A DNA stretch of 64,000 nucleotides from Phellopilus nigrolimitatus (lineage: Eukaryota; Basidiomycota; Agaricomycetes; Hymenochaetales; Hymenochaetaceae), in the NCBI GenBank assembly GCA_021029095.1, contig JAJOHG010000010.1, forward strand, positions 901,742-965,741, given 5' to 3'. Positions 11,605 to 23,284 of the stretch are shown piece after piece. The notes below the pieces were generated by a model. It was not told where the DNA came from and did no database searches. It saw nothing but the letters and a program-made list of their open reading frames with translations. The translations under genes and the position numbers were made by a program. How positions within the stretch are numbered: position 1 is the stretch's first letter; each line of letters begins with the position of its first letter.

Positions 11605-12732
11605 ATATGGATAGCAGAGCACAGCAGAGAAGATAATAAGCTCTTCAGAGAATCTGCAATGAAGCTTGCAGAGCGCTTTTAACTATAGTCGGTGTTGGGG
11701 TTTGAAGGGTATGAGCAAGGCCGGTTGGAGGGCGGGGCTTTATACTGTCCGCCACATAAGTGGCAAAAAATAGATAGCGCCAAGGGCATAAAAGCGTTAG
11801 CATCGCATCGCACAGTCCATGACTGCACGCCACATAGTACAGGAAGATGAAAATTAGCTGCATTGTCGGAAACATGGGGATTGCACAGCCCGCACTGCCT
11901 CGGAGCTCAGATTATATTAGGAACGCAAGTCGGAGTATCGTTCTTCTAGGATGGGCTGTCCAGCGAATGGTTACAGGGCCTGACCGTGCATTTTGAGGAT
12001 TGTCTATTTGGATTGCCTGTGCATCTGGTTGATGGTGGATGGCAGATAAGATGAAAAGGCGCTCAGCGTCGTCGGTTCGATTTCTGCAGAAATTTCCTTT
12101 TTCCGCGTGCTTCGAAGACCACCGCCCCCTTCCTAAAAGGGAACCTATTTGCGCTCGTCGACTCGGCCGCAAGACCGCAAACTCACTCCATTCGTTTACA
12201 ACCGGAGTCCTCGACCGACGGAGATCGGTGTCTACAGTAGACGTGCGGAATGGTATGTAGGATGTTTACGGTTCGATCCGAGTTTATAATTTGTGGCGGC
12301 TCGGACTTCAAGATGGCTCAGTTTATTCCCTTCAAGTTTATGCTTCTGTGCCTCTTTATACAGGTACATGTAGTACAGCAGCTCAGTTGACTCTAACCTG
12401 CATTGGGTGGGCGTCAGGTTGAGATGAGGCGGTGGAGACACATAGTCGGCCATTGTAACCTGATAGATGTACTCTCTCGAATTTGGTATACAACGTGAGA
12501 GCAGAATGATCAGAAAACAGTTAGGGGTTTTCTGCTATATAAGGTATGTGATTGCTGGTCAGCAAATCAGCTTGAGTTTCTCCTAATCGGGAGATTTGAT
12601 TCATATCCACGCCGAAGCTGCTACTAGGCGCTACTCACTGCTATTCTCTGGCGTTCCTCACGTCAGTTGGCTCAGTTTCAACGAGCCTGCGCCCTCCACC
12701 ACGCCATCTGCTTCTGTTTTCGATGAGCCATC
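11605..12732. other. Intergenic region between divergent genes
   Basis: 1.1 kb between divergent start codons. Short ORFs on both strands show no family resemblance. Pyrimidine-rich tracts just before 12733 fit a fungal promoter and 5' UTR for the SPA2-like gene. Confidence 0.4.
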
Positions 12733-15700
12733 ATGAAGCGTGCTCCCTCTGCGAGGGCGCCATCGCCAACGAACACGACCTACTCTGGTATCTCCAATTA
12801 TCGCTCGGACCAGTACAAGCCGCTTCGTGACAAGTCCAGAACACCTTCCGTACCTGTGGATCCAAAGGCGATTGCAAAGGTTCACTATGAGGAAATGGCT
12901 ACCTACTTGGAGAATCATTTGGCCAAGGGTCAGTCAACATGGATCTGGTTTCGTACCTAAAAGTATCGTTAATCACTAGCTGTTACGTAGAGCCTGCGAA
13001 TGCTCGGGCATCTGCGCGCGAAAAGTTGACGCGTCTTACTCGCCAGCAATTTCAAGAACTTTCTACAGACGTATACGATGAACTCTTACGGCGTAAGAAC
13101 AATACGGAGAATGAGGGTGTGTTGCATTACTCTACTGGCACAGACACGGCTAGCAGGATACCGTGGATTGCTTGTCCGTAGCACGTCTCGAGGATTGCAG
13201 GATCGCTTTCCCCGAGCATGGCATCTCACGGGCGCGATTGTTATCCTTGCGACGTGTCGACGTGCTTTGATACATTCGGTCGTCAATACTCATGATGTTT
13301 TATTTTGGTCCTACTCCAGAGGTGCCTTTTCTGCCTGTCAGAGATGATTTTCACCCCAAACGCAATCAAGCACGTCAGAAGCTCGCGACACTGCCCAAGA
13401 CACGCTTCAAGGACCTTAGTGGTGATGTCTTTCATGAACTTGGACGGAGATATCCGGAGTTCAAAGAGCCTGAAGTTCGTATGATTCTGCTTGTCATCCA
13501 TCGCTTTGTATTTCTATTCGCTGGAGGGGGACGAGAGCCAATGGCACTTCCATCATCGTCACTTACAGTGTGGCCGTTCTACGCTCTCCTAGATCATGTT
13601 TGTTGACGATGATTCTATCTACTTTAGATTCTACCTGATCCGATGTCGCCCACCTCAAATTACGATGACCTAGACGTCCCATCACCAGACTTCCCCCAAT
13701 CTTCCAAACGTTCCTCTGCGCCTCGCTCAGCGCCCACTGACAGTGGATATGCAGGCAGTAGCCGTCGTCCCAGCGAGGACAATTACCGTCGACCAAGTGA
13801 AGAGAATAATCGCAGGCGACCTAGCGAAGATGCCTATGGAAATCGAAGCGAAGACGGTGGATACAATGTTCGGCGCCCGAGCGAGGACAGCTTCAATCGG
13901 GAGGGTTTCGCGACTTCGTCGAGACGAAAGCCTTCCCAGGACATTGTAGGCCAATCTGCGAAATGAGGACCGACGACGGCGTTCTCCTGACATCACATTA
14001 TCGGGTCGTAGGTCTGGGGAAGACGACCGCGAACTTGTTCGAAGGCCCTCTGGCTCCATTTCAACGACTTCGGATTCGACGAACGCAACAAACGCACAGC
14101 GGGAGGTTATAATTCCTAATAAAAGTACCATCGCAGAAGAGGATATTGAAGTTCCGTATGGCCGGGAGAGGGAGAGTTCAAGCACGGCAGTAGGTGGCCG
14201 CGCCTCGCGAAGCCCCGACACTCGCGACCGCAGTCCTGATCAGCGTGCCGATACCGACGGCGAAGGTATCACTGACAATGAACCGGCAAGCGCGCGCTCA
14301 CCGCAGTTGGAAACTGGAGGTTTTGGGGGCCTCAGCGGTTTGACGGCACGGTTGCGGGATAGAAGCATGGAGGAGGAAGACGAGGACGCTTGGTCCGGTC
14401 AGGGGCGCAGCGGAGAGGAATACTTCGACAAGATGTCCTTCGGAAGAGCAAGCGTTGCCTCAGATCGTTCAGCCGGCGTCGGCCAATCCTCTAGGGTGTC
14501 TGCATCAATGAACGCCGGTAGGATGAGTAAGACTGGCGGATCTCTGAACGTCGATGTAGAAGGCTTGCGGCGTGAATACGAGTACAAGATCGCAACGATG
14601 CAGAATCGTCTGACCGGACTAGAGAGATCTTTGGAAGACGCCGAGGAGAGAGAGCGACAGCTAAGGGATAGGATCGGAGACTCCGAAAGCGTGAAAGTGT
14701 TAGAGGAGGAAGTAAAGATTCTTCGAGAAGTAAGTTCAAGGGCAAACACGCCTAATACAAGACTTTTAGCTGATTGTTTTGCACGTCATTTAGAAGGAGC
14801 AGGAGCGGGATGCAGCCATATATGCTCTCAGAGGAGAACTCAGTAGCATGCGCGAAGGACGATTCCAGGAGCAGGAAGCAGCATCAAGGCGAATGCGGGC
14901 TGACAAGGAGGAGTTGGAGGCCTTGCGAGAACGCTGTGAGCGACTAGAGGTCGAACGCCCGGTTATGGAAAGCGGCGTATGTTAATGTTTCTCTTTTCCA
15001 ACTCGCTTTTATTAAATCTCTTCCCGATGTGATTTTCAGGCTGATCCTGAGACCATCGAGCAACTTCGATCCGATCTGGAAGGTCTTCTATCTGAGCTGG
15101 CGGACCTGTCCCATCGCAATGACGAATTAATGATTGCGAAAGATTCAGATTTAGCTGTCATTCAAAATCTCGACCTGCAGATGAAGGACTACAAGCGCAA
15201 GTACGAAACCGCAAAAACGGAATTGCGGAGCTTCAAAGGTACGTCACACACGGAGCCGTGTACAACTTCAGAGGCGGTTAATTGACCCGCGGTGACCATC
15301 AGCAACGTCGCAGCTTTTTCTTCAAGCTCCCAAGTCAGATGCCGACCAACTTCCTATGTCGGCGGATGGTGGGCTCTTAGATATCCATGTCACCGCTTTC
15401 GTGTCAGCTACGGACAGCCTTTTGACCGCTGGTCGGTCTCATGCGCCCAGCCGGGTATTGGCGCCTATGAAAGCGATTGTGAATGCTGTCACAGCTATCA
15501 TTGAGGACATTCAAACATTCGAGCGCCAGCGCGATCGCATCGACATCGATATGGAAAGTCTACGCGCTCTACGTGAAAGAGCAGAGGCGACTTTGAGCAA
15601 TCTAGTAACGGCTACAAAGACGCACGCTACGAGCATGGGCATGTCCCCTGTTAGCCTTTTGGACGCGGCCTCCAGCCATTTGTCTACTACGATCACGGAA

Positions 15701-16497
15701 CTTGGGAAGACTATTTTCATCCGGAAGGCGACTAAAGCCGAACAAGAACAATTTACACTTGCTTCGGGCACTGGCGCGTTTGGTTCAAGTGGTTTTATGC
15801 CCTCGCTCCGATCTATAGATGAAATCAAATACTCTGTACACCAAAGAACGACGAGTGCGTCGAGTTCGCGGCGGGCAAACCAGACGCCATCTCCTGTTCC
15901 AAACAGATATCATGATTTATCTGCGTCCATTTTATCACCTCCGCCTGGTTCCACAACTCAGGTAGACACTACATCAAGGAAACGACCGATGTCGCCGACG
16001 AGCTCTACCGGAAGCTCGCCTCCTCCTCTTTTTGACCAAGTCCGATCGCATGCCACAGCAAGCGACGACAGCGCGGCCCTGGAAGGGCCAGATGAAGCAT
16101 GGGCAGAACTAAAGGTGATTTCTCTGTCCATTCTTCATCGTTAAGCTTGTTTAAACTTTCCTTCTCGTAGCCTTACCTGGAAGCCCAATCCGAGTCCATC
16201 GTCTACGCAATTCAAAGTGTCCTGTCGGCCGTACGCAACCCGACACCCTTGCCATCTCTGAATGAGAACCTTACGCAGATTATCACAATCGTCTCTTCCA
16301 TTGTTGCGGTGTGCAAGGACAGCCTCCCGCCCGCGGCTGCGGCCTCGGGTGGCGAGATTCTTCGGGAGCTTAGTGAGCACGCAAATAAGCTTAGCGAGGT
16401 GCAGAGTCTGCGCGAGGTCACGAAAGAGTCGAGGCAAGTGATGGCGAAGTCGAGCTTCGCGGTAGCTAATGCGATGAAGGGCTTAATGAAGTTGTGA
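12733..16497 (+). CDS. SPA2: SPA2-like polarity scaffold (SHD domain), about 1032 aa, one frameshift
   Basis: Polarisome-type scaffold expected at hyphal tips, where family members dock MAPK kinases and formin partners. Exons: 12733-12928, 12991-13116, 13320-13474, 13628-14729, 14794-14976, 15040-15238, 15303-16114, 16171-16497. Two Spa2-homology repeats are visible: REKLTRLTRQQFQELSTDVY with DELLRRK (about residues 73-103) and RQKLATLPKTRFKDLSGDVF with HELGRRYPEF (about 125-155). A disordered stretch of RRPSED repeats follows, then long coiled coil (about 590-770) and a helical C-terminal domain that ends AMKGLMKL. Exon 4 carries one extra base near 13945-13950 (frame changes from SQDIV to ANLRNEDRRRR). 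It is 1102 nt, one more than a multiple of three, and all other joins are in phase. The gene is convergent with the reductase 143 bp away. Confidence 0.85.
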
Positions 16498-16640
16498 TTT
16501 TGAAGTAGGTCGAGACCTAAAGTACTGTTGCACCCGTCTTCTTGACTAAAGTATATTATTTGACAAGTATATACCTTCGCATATGGTTTTATTATCATAC
16601 CCGTCACTTGTAGCTGTCGATTTCATCGAATTATCCGCGA

Positions 16641-18371
16641 TTAAATGTTCACTAGCATTAGAGGGAATCCGACTGAGACATTCCTTTGTATAGAACTAAT
16701 CTGCTTTTCTGCCGAAATTGCCTCTCTCTCCTTCTTGCGTAATGCACGCTTGCGTATGTCCTTATGCAAAGCTACAGATGGTTTCAATAACAGATAAGAG
16801 ACGAGGGGCAAAGCCGACCAGACTTACCATGGGTATAGCCGATGAAGCCTGCCTTCCAACCAACAACGTTGATAAGGTAATCGAGTAATGCATGCGACCA
16901 ATAAGGCGTCGAAGTCGATGGGCGGCCTTTAGTGGAATATCAGGAAAATCATTTATCTTGCTTAGAACCGCCGCTCCCTAGTCTGGCCGAGAGAAGGAAA
17001 GCGCACCTGTCCACAGGGCGCCACAAGAAAGCCCGACTTTCCTCAATACAGAGGATACATACGTCTTAGGCATGGGGATGAACGCTGTTGCGCGGCGTAT
17101 ACGAGACATGTTGGAGACCTGAGGTCCCGTTCCATCGCAGTAGAATAAGCGCATTAACATAAAGAAAAGCCGAGGGCTGAAGATAGAAACATACCACGAA
17201 ATAGGTCGACACGCATTCAATATCGATACCATTTCCTTTAAGCTCAGCCTGAAGCGCGTCGGACCAGGTCTGGAGAAAGGCTTTGGATGCGGAGTAGGTT
17301 GCGAGCAGCGGAGAAGGGATAGCACCCGCGAATGAGGAGAGCGTCAGGACTAAACCGCGGTGTCTACTCAATATTCAACATGATGCACATGAATAGCCTG
17401 AGATGGAAGGAAACATCGACATACTGCGCGAGCATTTTATTCAAGACGATCTGGGTGACACGCAACGTGCCATTGATATTGATATTGATGATGGCTTGCT
17501 GTTCATCCAGCGTGGTCTGCGCGAAGGACACTGGAAATTCATGCGAGCGGCCGACATTGTTAACTGTCGGAAAGCATCAAATGATCGATGCAACCATGCG
17601 TGAATGGTTCAAAATACTGGTTCAAATCCACAAAGATATTGGGTGCACTGACCCAAGATGCCGACGTCGAGCTCATTACAAACCTCCTCGAGCGCCCTGT
17701 AGTCGGATTCGGTCGGAGCAGAGAAATCAATTGCAAGAATTTTTGTTTTCGACGACGTGAATTTCGTTGCTGCGTGTCATATGGATAGCAAAATAAACAT
17801 AATCAACATACTGACCAGCACCCTCGCTAGAGGTGTACTGAAATATGCACGGCATACCTATTTCGGACGCGACAGCGTTTAGCTTCCCTGTCGTCCTGCT
17901 CACAAGAAGGATGTTGTATCCAGCTTTTGCGAGCTGGAGCGCGAACTCCTTGCCGATCCCATCTGTCGCTCCAGTGATGACTGTACAAACGTCAGATGCC
18001 AAAGTCAATGCAAGAACAGTTTTAAACCGACGAGCGATGTCGTTGCCACTTGAACGGAAACGCACCTGCCCAAGAGTTGCCAGAACGCGACGCGTATTTC
18101 TTAATCTGTTATCCACATAAAGATTCTGTCAGCATGCGTCCCTGGATGACACAAAAAACTGGATGTGCGCACCGAAGTACCGGGAAGAATGAAAGTCTGA
18201 AGGAGCACTCCAGCCGTTTTAGCGATGAAGCGTGAGATGGTGAAGAGACCGAGCACGACGACGACGGGCAAGAACGTGCGAGGGATATCTGATATGCAAG
18301 AAGCGCATGAGGATCATTCGAGGGTTACAGGCTCGGGACTTACGAGCAATGAGCTTGTCCATTGACAACAT
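16641..18371 (-). CDS. Very-long-chain 3-oxoacyl-CoA reductase (KAR/IFA38 family), 357 aa
   Basis: NADPH-dependent reductase of the ER fatty-acid elongase complex, which reduces 3-ketoacyl-CoA during very-long-chain fatty acid and sphingolipid synthesis. Ten exons: 18344-18371, 18173-18288, 18066-18105, 17858-17980, 17653-17769, 17425-17563, 17195-17363, 17007-17118, 16828-16926, 16641-16771. They sum to 1074 nt with all phases consistent. An N-terminal membrane segment ([17 protein letters not shown]) precedes the Rossmann cofactor motif [20 protein letters not shown]. The NNVG motif, catalytic Ser (LSSFAGA) and YxxxK ([12 protein letters not shown]) follow. The lysine-rich tail ([11 protein letters not shown]) suits ER retention. 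Convergent with SPA2; head-to-tail with the deacetylase upstream (162 bp). Intact. Confidence 0.92.
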
Positions 18372-18533
18372 CTTGAAGGTCTGAGCAGACAGAGCTCACG
18401 CGCAGGGTGACGCGACTTCAGGCTAACTCCGGGATAGCCGCCGACTTCTTGAAATTCTTCAATCCATTCTTTTCCTTTTCTATAGTCTCATAAACTTACG
18501 TACATTTATATTATGAAAACACTTGGATATATT

Positions 18534-20269
18534 CTAAGTACACCTTTCTCTCAGCTTTCGGATTACTACCTCATACACTTCCTCCACACTACGAAGATAT
18601 CCGTCCGAATTTTCGTCGCGCATGTTACCTGCTGGCACGTCTAAAGTGAACGATGGTGCGTAAAGAGGGAAGGCAGAATGCTCTGGTATGGCCATGTCTG
18701 AAGAAAGGGACTTCCCTCGCTGTCACGATGTTTAGTCTTTCTGTCCAATTATGAAAACCCTGATAAAAACAGAAGTACGCACTGCGAGTGAAGTCAGACA
18801 TGCCCACGTTCGAGCAGCATTCGGCGAATTATAGCCACCTGTTCTCCGTCCGAGTCACTCAGTCCGGTTCACATTGTGCTCTCTCAGAACTGCCAACGCA
18901 CCTCCTCCTAACAGGAGCACCTTCACACCCCACCGCTTGATAACCTCTCCAACACACCAGTCTATTGTCCCCCTTTCCCGGCCTGTGCTCCAATTCCAAA
19001 CGCCATGAGGATCACCCGCTAACCCGTCGGCACCGCACTGCAGTACCACATAATCGGGGGTAAAAACCTCTTTAACGGACTCCACGATATTCCAAACACG
19101 GGCGAATGTCTTCGCTGAAGCACCCTGTTTTAGCGGGACCGCAAGTGTGAATGGATCGAAGCCCGACGATGAAGGGTCAGGCAGTGCCGCGCGCGGCGTC
19201 GCCGGATAAAAACCTGGAGCGGCGTGGTGCATCGAGAGCGTTAGAACTTGCGCAACGACATTCCGATTGTGTATTTGGGGAGCAGGCACGTTATAAAAGC
19301 ATTCAGATACGGCATCTGAAAAGTGAAGGTCGAGGTCGAGATACATTACCCGCGCCTTTTTTCTTGAGGGTCCTGACTTGCTAGCGATAGTCTGATAGAA
19401 AGTCTGGATTGGCGCACTCTTCTTAAGTGCCAGTATTGCCAGAATGCAATCTGCAACATAGCAGAACCCGGCTGCGCGCGATTTCTGTGCATGATGTCTA
19501 TGGACATTAATTTTTTTAGAGAGCACATCGTATGTACTCTCTGGTCGAGTCACATACCTCCCGCCATCCCAGAAGATGGCAATGTCTGCCGATCCAGTTC
19601 TAAGGAGTTCTGCTGCAGTAAGAGTTGCGCCTGCAACCAACTGCACGTACTTGTCCATCCCACGGAACGGGGGACAGTCCTGTTGCGAAGCAAATTAAAG
19701 ACGGACAATTAAGTTTATCAGAAACCACTCAGTGGAGTGAAACTAAAATATGGAGCAAGGACTCGGAGTTCGTGATTGTTAAGTCGACTCACATCCTCGA
19801 TCCCAAAATCGCTGGCTCCGTGTCCCTGGTGGCTTAGACTTGTCTCGAACCCTGGCAAAGATTCGACACTGTGTTTTGAGTTCAAGACAAAATCTACGTA
19901 GTCTGTGTCATGGTATACGCAGAGTTCCTGCACAGACGCCAGGCGAGGGCGTACGAGCCGAAAGGCAGCTATTCCAGAGTCCATAGATGCCGTAAGGAGG
20001 CCAAGACTGTTGATCAATGAATGAACCAAGAGTGATCTATTCTTATTACTTGGAAGGAAAGAGGCAATCTGCAACATAGAAATATCAAATTGACCAGGAA
20101 AAAAAGAATGGAGAGAATAGAAAAAGAAAGCACTAACCTCGACAAGCTCCTGAGAGACAATATAAGCGACACTAGGTTCAGATTGCTTGCTCGACACTGC
20201 GCAAGATGCAACGTTGCTACTCCGAGAAGACTGGACCAGACTTGGAGAATTGCTAAGGCCCTCAGACAT
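18534..20269 (-). CDS. HDAC8-like class I histone deacetylase, 455 aa
   Basis: Zinc-dependent lysine deacetylase. Six exons: 20138-20269, 19793-20068, 19558-19679, 18902-19497, 18783-18838, 18534-18719. They sum to 1368 nt in one open frame. Landmarks are DCPPF, WDGGRHHAQKSRAAGFCY (the tandem active-site histidines, joined across the intron at 19498-19557), YLDLDLHFSDAV (metal-ligand Asp and His), HHAAPGF, LQCGADGLAGD (third metal ligand) and GGGGYNSPNAARTW (catalytic Tyr, restored only when the 63-bp intron 18839-18901 is removed). The usual HHGDG loop reads HFSDA here, so one His and both Gly residues are changed. The C-terminus ends with a helical tail. ATG at 20269 gives MSEGLSNSPSLV. Confidence 0.9.
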
Positions 20270-20633
20270 CACAACTCCTAACAGCAACTGCGGTCTCCTT
20301 GTACAGCTTCTACTGGGGGGAGGCAACGCCTGCGAAAAAGTGTGTACGCTTTGTAATCTGACAAATGATCGACACATGCCAATTTAAGAAAATCCGGTGG
20401 CAAAGGTTTACAGATGGCCAACTTGACACTTTCCAGCCACTCCGTGCTGATTTTCTTTTCCAGAAAATCGTAAAACCACTCTTTAACGCTATACATACAA
20501 TATATATTTTAAATCATTTGTCTTTTTGTGAAAAAAGATTTGTAGCAAAGAAAAGAGCAGGAGGTGAGCGCGTTTTCGGCGGTCACGTGACCTCAGCGCG
20601 TGCAGGGCATGACCATGCATACATGCAAATGCG
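20270..20633. other. Upstream region of the deacetylase
   Basis: Contains a 72-codon minus-strand ORF (20278-20496) that begins just upstream of the deacetylase start and looks protein-like in places (FLEKKISTEWLESVKL). No splice path into the deacetylase was found and no family is recognised, so it is left uncalled. Confidence 0.35.
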
Positions 20634-20902
20634 CAGAACAATATTTTGAGCTCAATTCTCCACCGTTTTGCCTGATTTAAGCTGGAACGTACTCGGGTGA
20701 TATGGGGCTGGGAGTTCTTTGTTGTCGATTTTTTAATTTCTTCCTCAAAGTGTCAGAACAGTGGTCTCACATGGTAGTTCTGATACTTTGAGGAAGAAAT
20801 TGAAAAATCGACAACAAAGAACTCCCAGCCCCATATCACCCGAGTACTTTCCAGCTTAAATCACGCAAAACGGTGGAGAATTGAGCTCAAAATATTGTTC
20901 TG
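20634..20902. repeat. 269-bp palindrome (foldback element)
   Basis: Two arms of about 120-125 bp are near-perfect reverse complements, from cagaacaatattttgag at 20634 to its complement ending at 20902. They are separated by a short centre near 20760-20780. Only a few mismatches are visible. The DNA can form a long hairpin, and transcription would give a long dsRNA. No clear target duplication flanks it. A foldback MITE is the likeliest nature. Confidence 0.85.
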
Positions 20903-20991
20903 TAACTTTTCTTTCACTCAAGAGCCGCAAAATGTCTGTTTTTGGTAGACATGTAAACAACTACAAATACACACTCTTTTGGCAGGGATTA

Positions 20992-21848
20992 GGGTCATTC
21001 AAAGTTGGAACGGAACGACGTTCCACTCCTGTCGGCTGCCCAGAAAGGAAGGGATTACTTCAGCGCAGTGCAAGCAGCGTTACATCACTTACCTGCCTCT
21101 GCAAAATTCAAACTCTTCAAGAGCCCGGCCTCAATCCCTCGCTGTAGTTCTGAGAAGTTCTTAATATAATCTTGAGATGTAATATGTGTATAATGACTCC
21201 CTAAAAATATTTTAAAAAAATGGCTACATTGCAATGAGGCCAAATCCAAATATGATGGTTGTTTGTCTTGAAAATTGGTGTCTTGTCCCTTGTTCCTTTT
21301 TGACCATAGCAGAGACAATTCTGGATGGTAGTCATCTGCAAGTTTCAGCTTAGTCCCTTGTCTAGAGAATTTTGTCTGAAGATTTGGTAGGCTTTCTCTT
21401 TTTGTCAAGAAACCTCAAGGCTATCTTTTGACTGGTTACTGTAAGCACAATGAAGGCAGAATCAGGTCAATGATAGCTTTATAGAGAGGTTATTTAGGGT
21501 GTCATAAGTATCTTTGAGAAAAAATTATTATTCTCTGGAAAGGGAAAATCTATTCTGCAAGAGGAGGTCACTTGAAAATTGACAGACAATATATTTCAAA
21601 GGTCAGAAGCCCCCTAGATGTATGTGAAGATGCTGGAAATGTTTTCAGAATCATAACGAGCTTAGATAAATGCCGAAAAGAGTCGAAAAGCAGAACATAT
21701 GCAGCATATATGCGTGATCGACGCCGCCAGAGCGCGGGAAGCAGGTGCGTGACGGCCTGTGACTCAGGGATATAAGCTGAAGTAAGTTTTACCTTTCTGG
21801 GCAGCCGACAGGAGTGGAACGTCGTTCCGTTCCAACTTTGAATGACCC
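20992..21848. mobile_element. TIR element flanked by TA, 857 bp
   Basis: Bounded by perfect 57-bp inverted repeats (20992-21048 and 21792-21848) that start gggtcattcaaagttggaac. A TA dinucleotide flanks each end (20990-20991 and 21849-21850), the duplication typical of Tc1/mariner-type elements. The inside is AT-rich with a 107-codon minus-strand ORF (21085-21408) of no recognised family. It is too short for a complete transposase, so probably non-autonomous. Confidence 0.75.
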
Positions 21849-21850
21849 TA

Positions 21851-22704
21851 TTGCCTCCCCTCACTTCTACTTTATTGGGAGTGAAGCTCCCTATCATGTG
21901 ACTTTACACATGTGGCTGTGTGGCCCCCCGTGAGAACTGGCCGTAAATGGTGCATGTCTCCTCCCTTCTCTTGCTCTCCCTCCCTCCGCAAAAAAAAACT
22001 TGAACTCCTGAGCCTAGCAAATAAACCCTGCATTTTTGCTTACCAAAAATAGTATAAAAATCATTTGGGGAGCAAAGTACCACAATAGGGTTCCCAAAAT
22101 TATATCACGTGACCAGCCACATGAGGCCATCCCCCGTGAGAACTGATTATGATGCTGCAAGCCGCTGCATGTATTGTCTCCTCTTCCTTTCCTCCTTCCA
22201 CACTTCAACTCTTGATATTAGCAGATAAAATTTGTGCTCTGCTTACAAAAATTATTGCCATTTTCATAATTGTTGGCGGAGTTCGAAATATCAACTTTTT
22301 TGGCCTCAGAGCTTCGAAAATATGCTGCTCGCTCAATTCTTCCCATTTTCCTTTCATTCAAGTTGATAAATAATTGTATATACTGTATTTATCATCTGAT
22401 GTATAAAGATAATGTACTTTTTAGAATGGATGTGCTGATCTCTGAAATCAGGCAGTGCAAACATGCTCTCAGAAGGTGTCTAAACATCTTGAATTTTTGC
22501 AGCTTCAGTTTTGGAGCTATTGGCATGGTTGCTTCCGCAGAGCACTTAGAAAACTGCCCTTTAGATATTATAAGCTCTACTTTTTTGCAGGAAATTGATG
22601 GCAAGGTACAATTCACCGAGTATGTGGGCAGCAGAAATCCAAAAAACAAAGACCAGATAAATTCATGTATGGAAGGCTATTGCAATGTGTAATTAAAAAA
22701 ATAA
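21851..22704. other. AT-rich spacer with a diverged tandem duplication
   Basis: Two diverged copies of a segment that begins cccccgtgagaactg occur at about 21927 and 22125, each followed by a pyrimidine-rich tract and a tagcaaataaa or tagcagataaa stretch. Nothing else was recognised, and the ORFs at 22149-22692 are AT-rich and without domain. Confidence 0.4.
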
Positions 22705-23126
22705 CACTGCGGGCATTCACTTAGAATCCCCCCATGGTGAGTCAATTAGATGTTTTATTTAATTGTGGCTTTCTCCACACATTATAGTTTAACACTTTTG
22801 GACACTTTTATCCGAATCACTTTTTAACTTTCTTATGCCTTTCTCCAACCGGTATACTTAAACTTTCTTTTCACCTTTGTCCACACATGAAAGGCTTAAC
22901 AAAGGCATGTTTTCGTCAAAGCACCCCTTTGTTAAGCCTTTCTTGTATGGACAAAGGCAAAAAGAAAGTTAAAATATACTGTTTGGAGAAAGGCATAAGA
23001 AAGTTAAAAAGTGATTCGGATAAAAGTGTCCAAAAGTTTTAAACTATAATGTGTGAAGAAAGCCACAATTAAATAAAACATCTAATTGACTCACCATGGG
23101 GGGATTCTAAGTGGATGCCCGCAGTG
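22705..23126. mobile_element. CACTA-like MITE (copy 1), 422 bp
   Basis: Ends are cactgcgggcat...atgcccgcagtg, and the whole element is nearly a palindrome (gtttaacacttttggacac on the left, complement on the right). Terminal CACTG/CAGTG with 3-bp flanks (taa on the left, caa on the right, one mismatch) fits the CACTA superfamily. No coding capacity. Two other copies lie at 25712-26236 and 32691-33088. Confidence 0.8.
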
Positions 23127-23225
23127 CAAGGCGCGCACGCACCACAACAAGCCGCCCGCCAAGCTCCGCAACTTCGATTTCGCAGAGCGCAACGGCTACA
23201 TTTGCAGGATAGTCAAGGCCATTAC
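23127..23225 (+). pseudogene. Fragment of ribosomal protein uL2 (RPL2/RPL8)
   Basis: Immediately after the MITE end, one frame reads THHNKPPAKLRNFDFAERNG followed by YICRIVKAI. This matches the N-terminal region of eukaryotic uL2 (AKLR..D.AERxGYIxGIVK), known from the family. No start, no upstream exon and no continuation follow, so this is an isolated exon scrap of about 33 codons. A Cys stands where the family has Gly after GYI or nearby. Confidence 0.6.
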
Positions 23226-23284
23226 TCAAGCGTCACCATCCTGCCGAGCCGACTGAGCTCGCCGACCTCGGGCTCCAGCAGCAG

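Noticed and set aside
12261..12320. ggttcgatccg resembling a tRNA T-arm
   Set aside because: No acceptor stem, D-arm or anticodon arm could be fitted upstream.
19350..19460. Extra short introns inside deacetylase exon 4
   Set aside because: Candidate GT-AG intervals are under 45 bp or break the frame; the frame is open and phase-consistent without them.
20278..20496. 72-codon ORF as a first exon of the deacetylase
   Set aside because: No in-phase splice to 20269 was found, and the deacetylase already has a good ATG.
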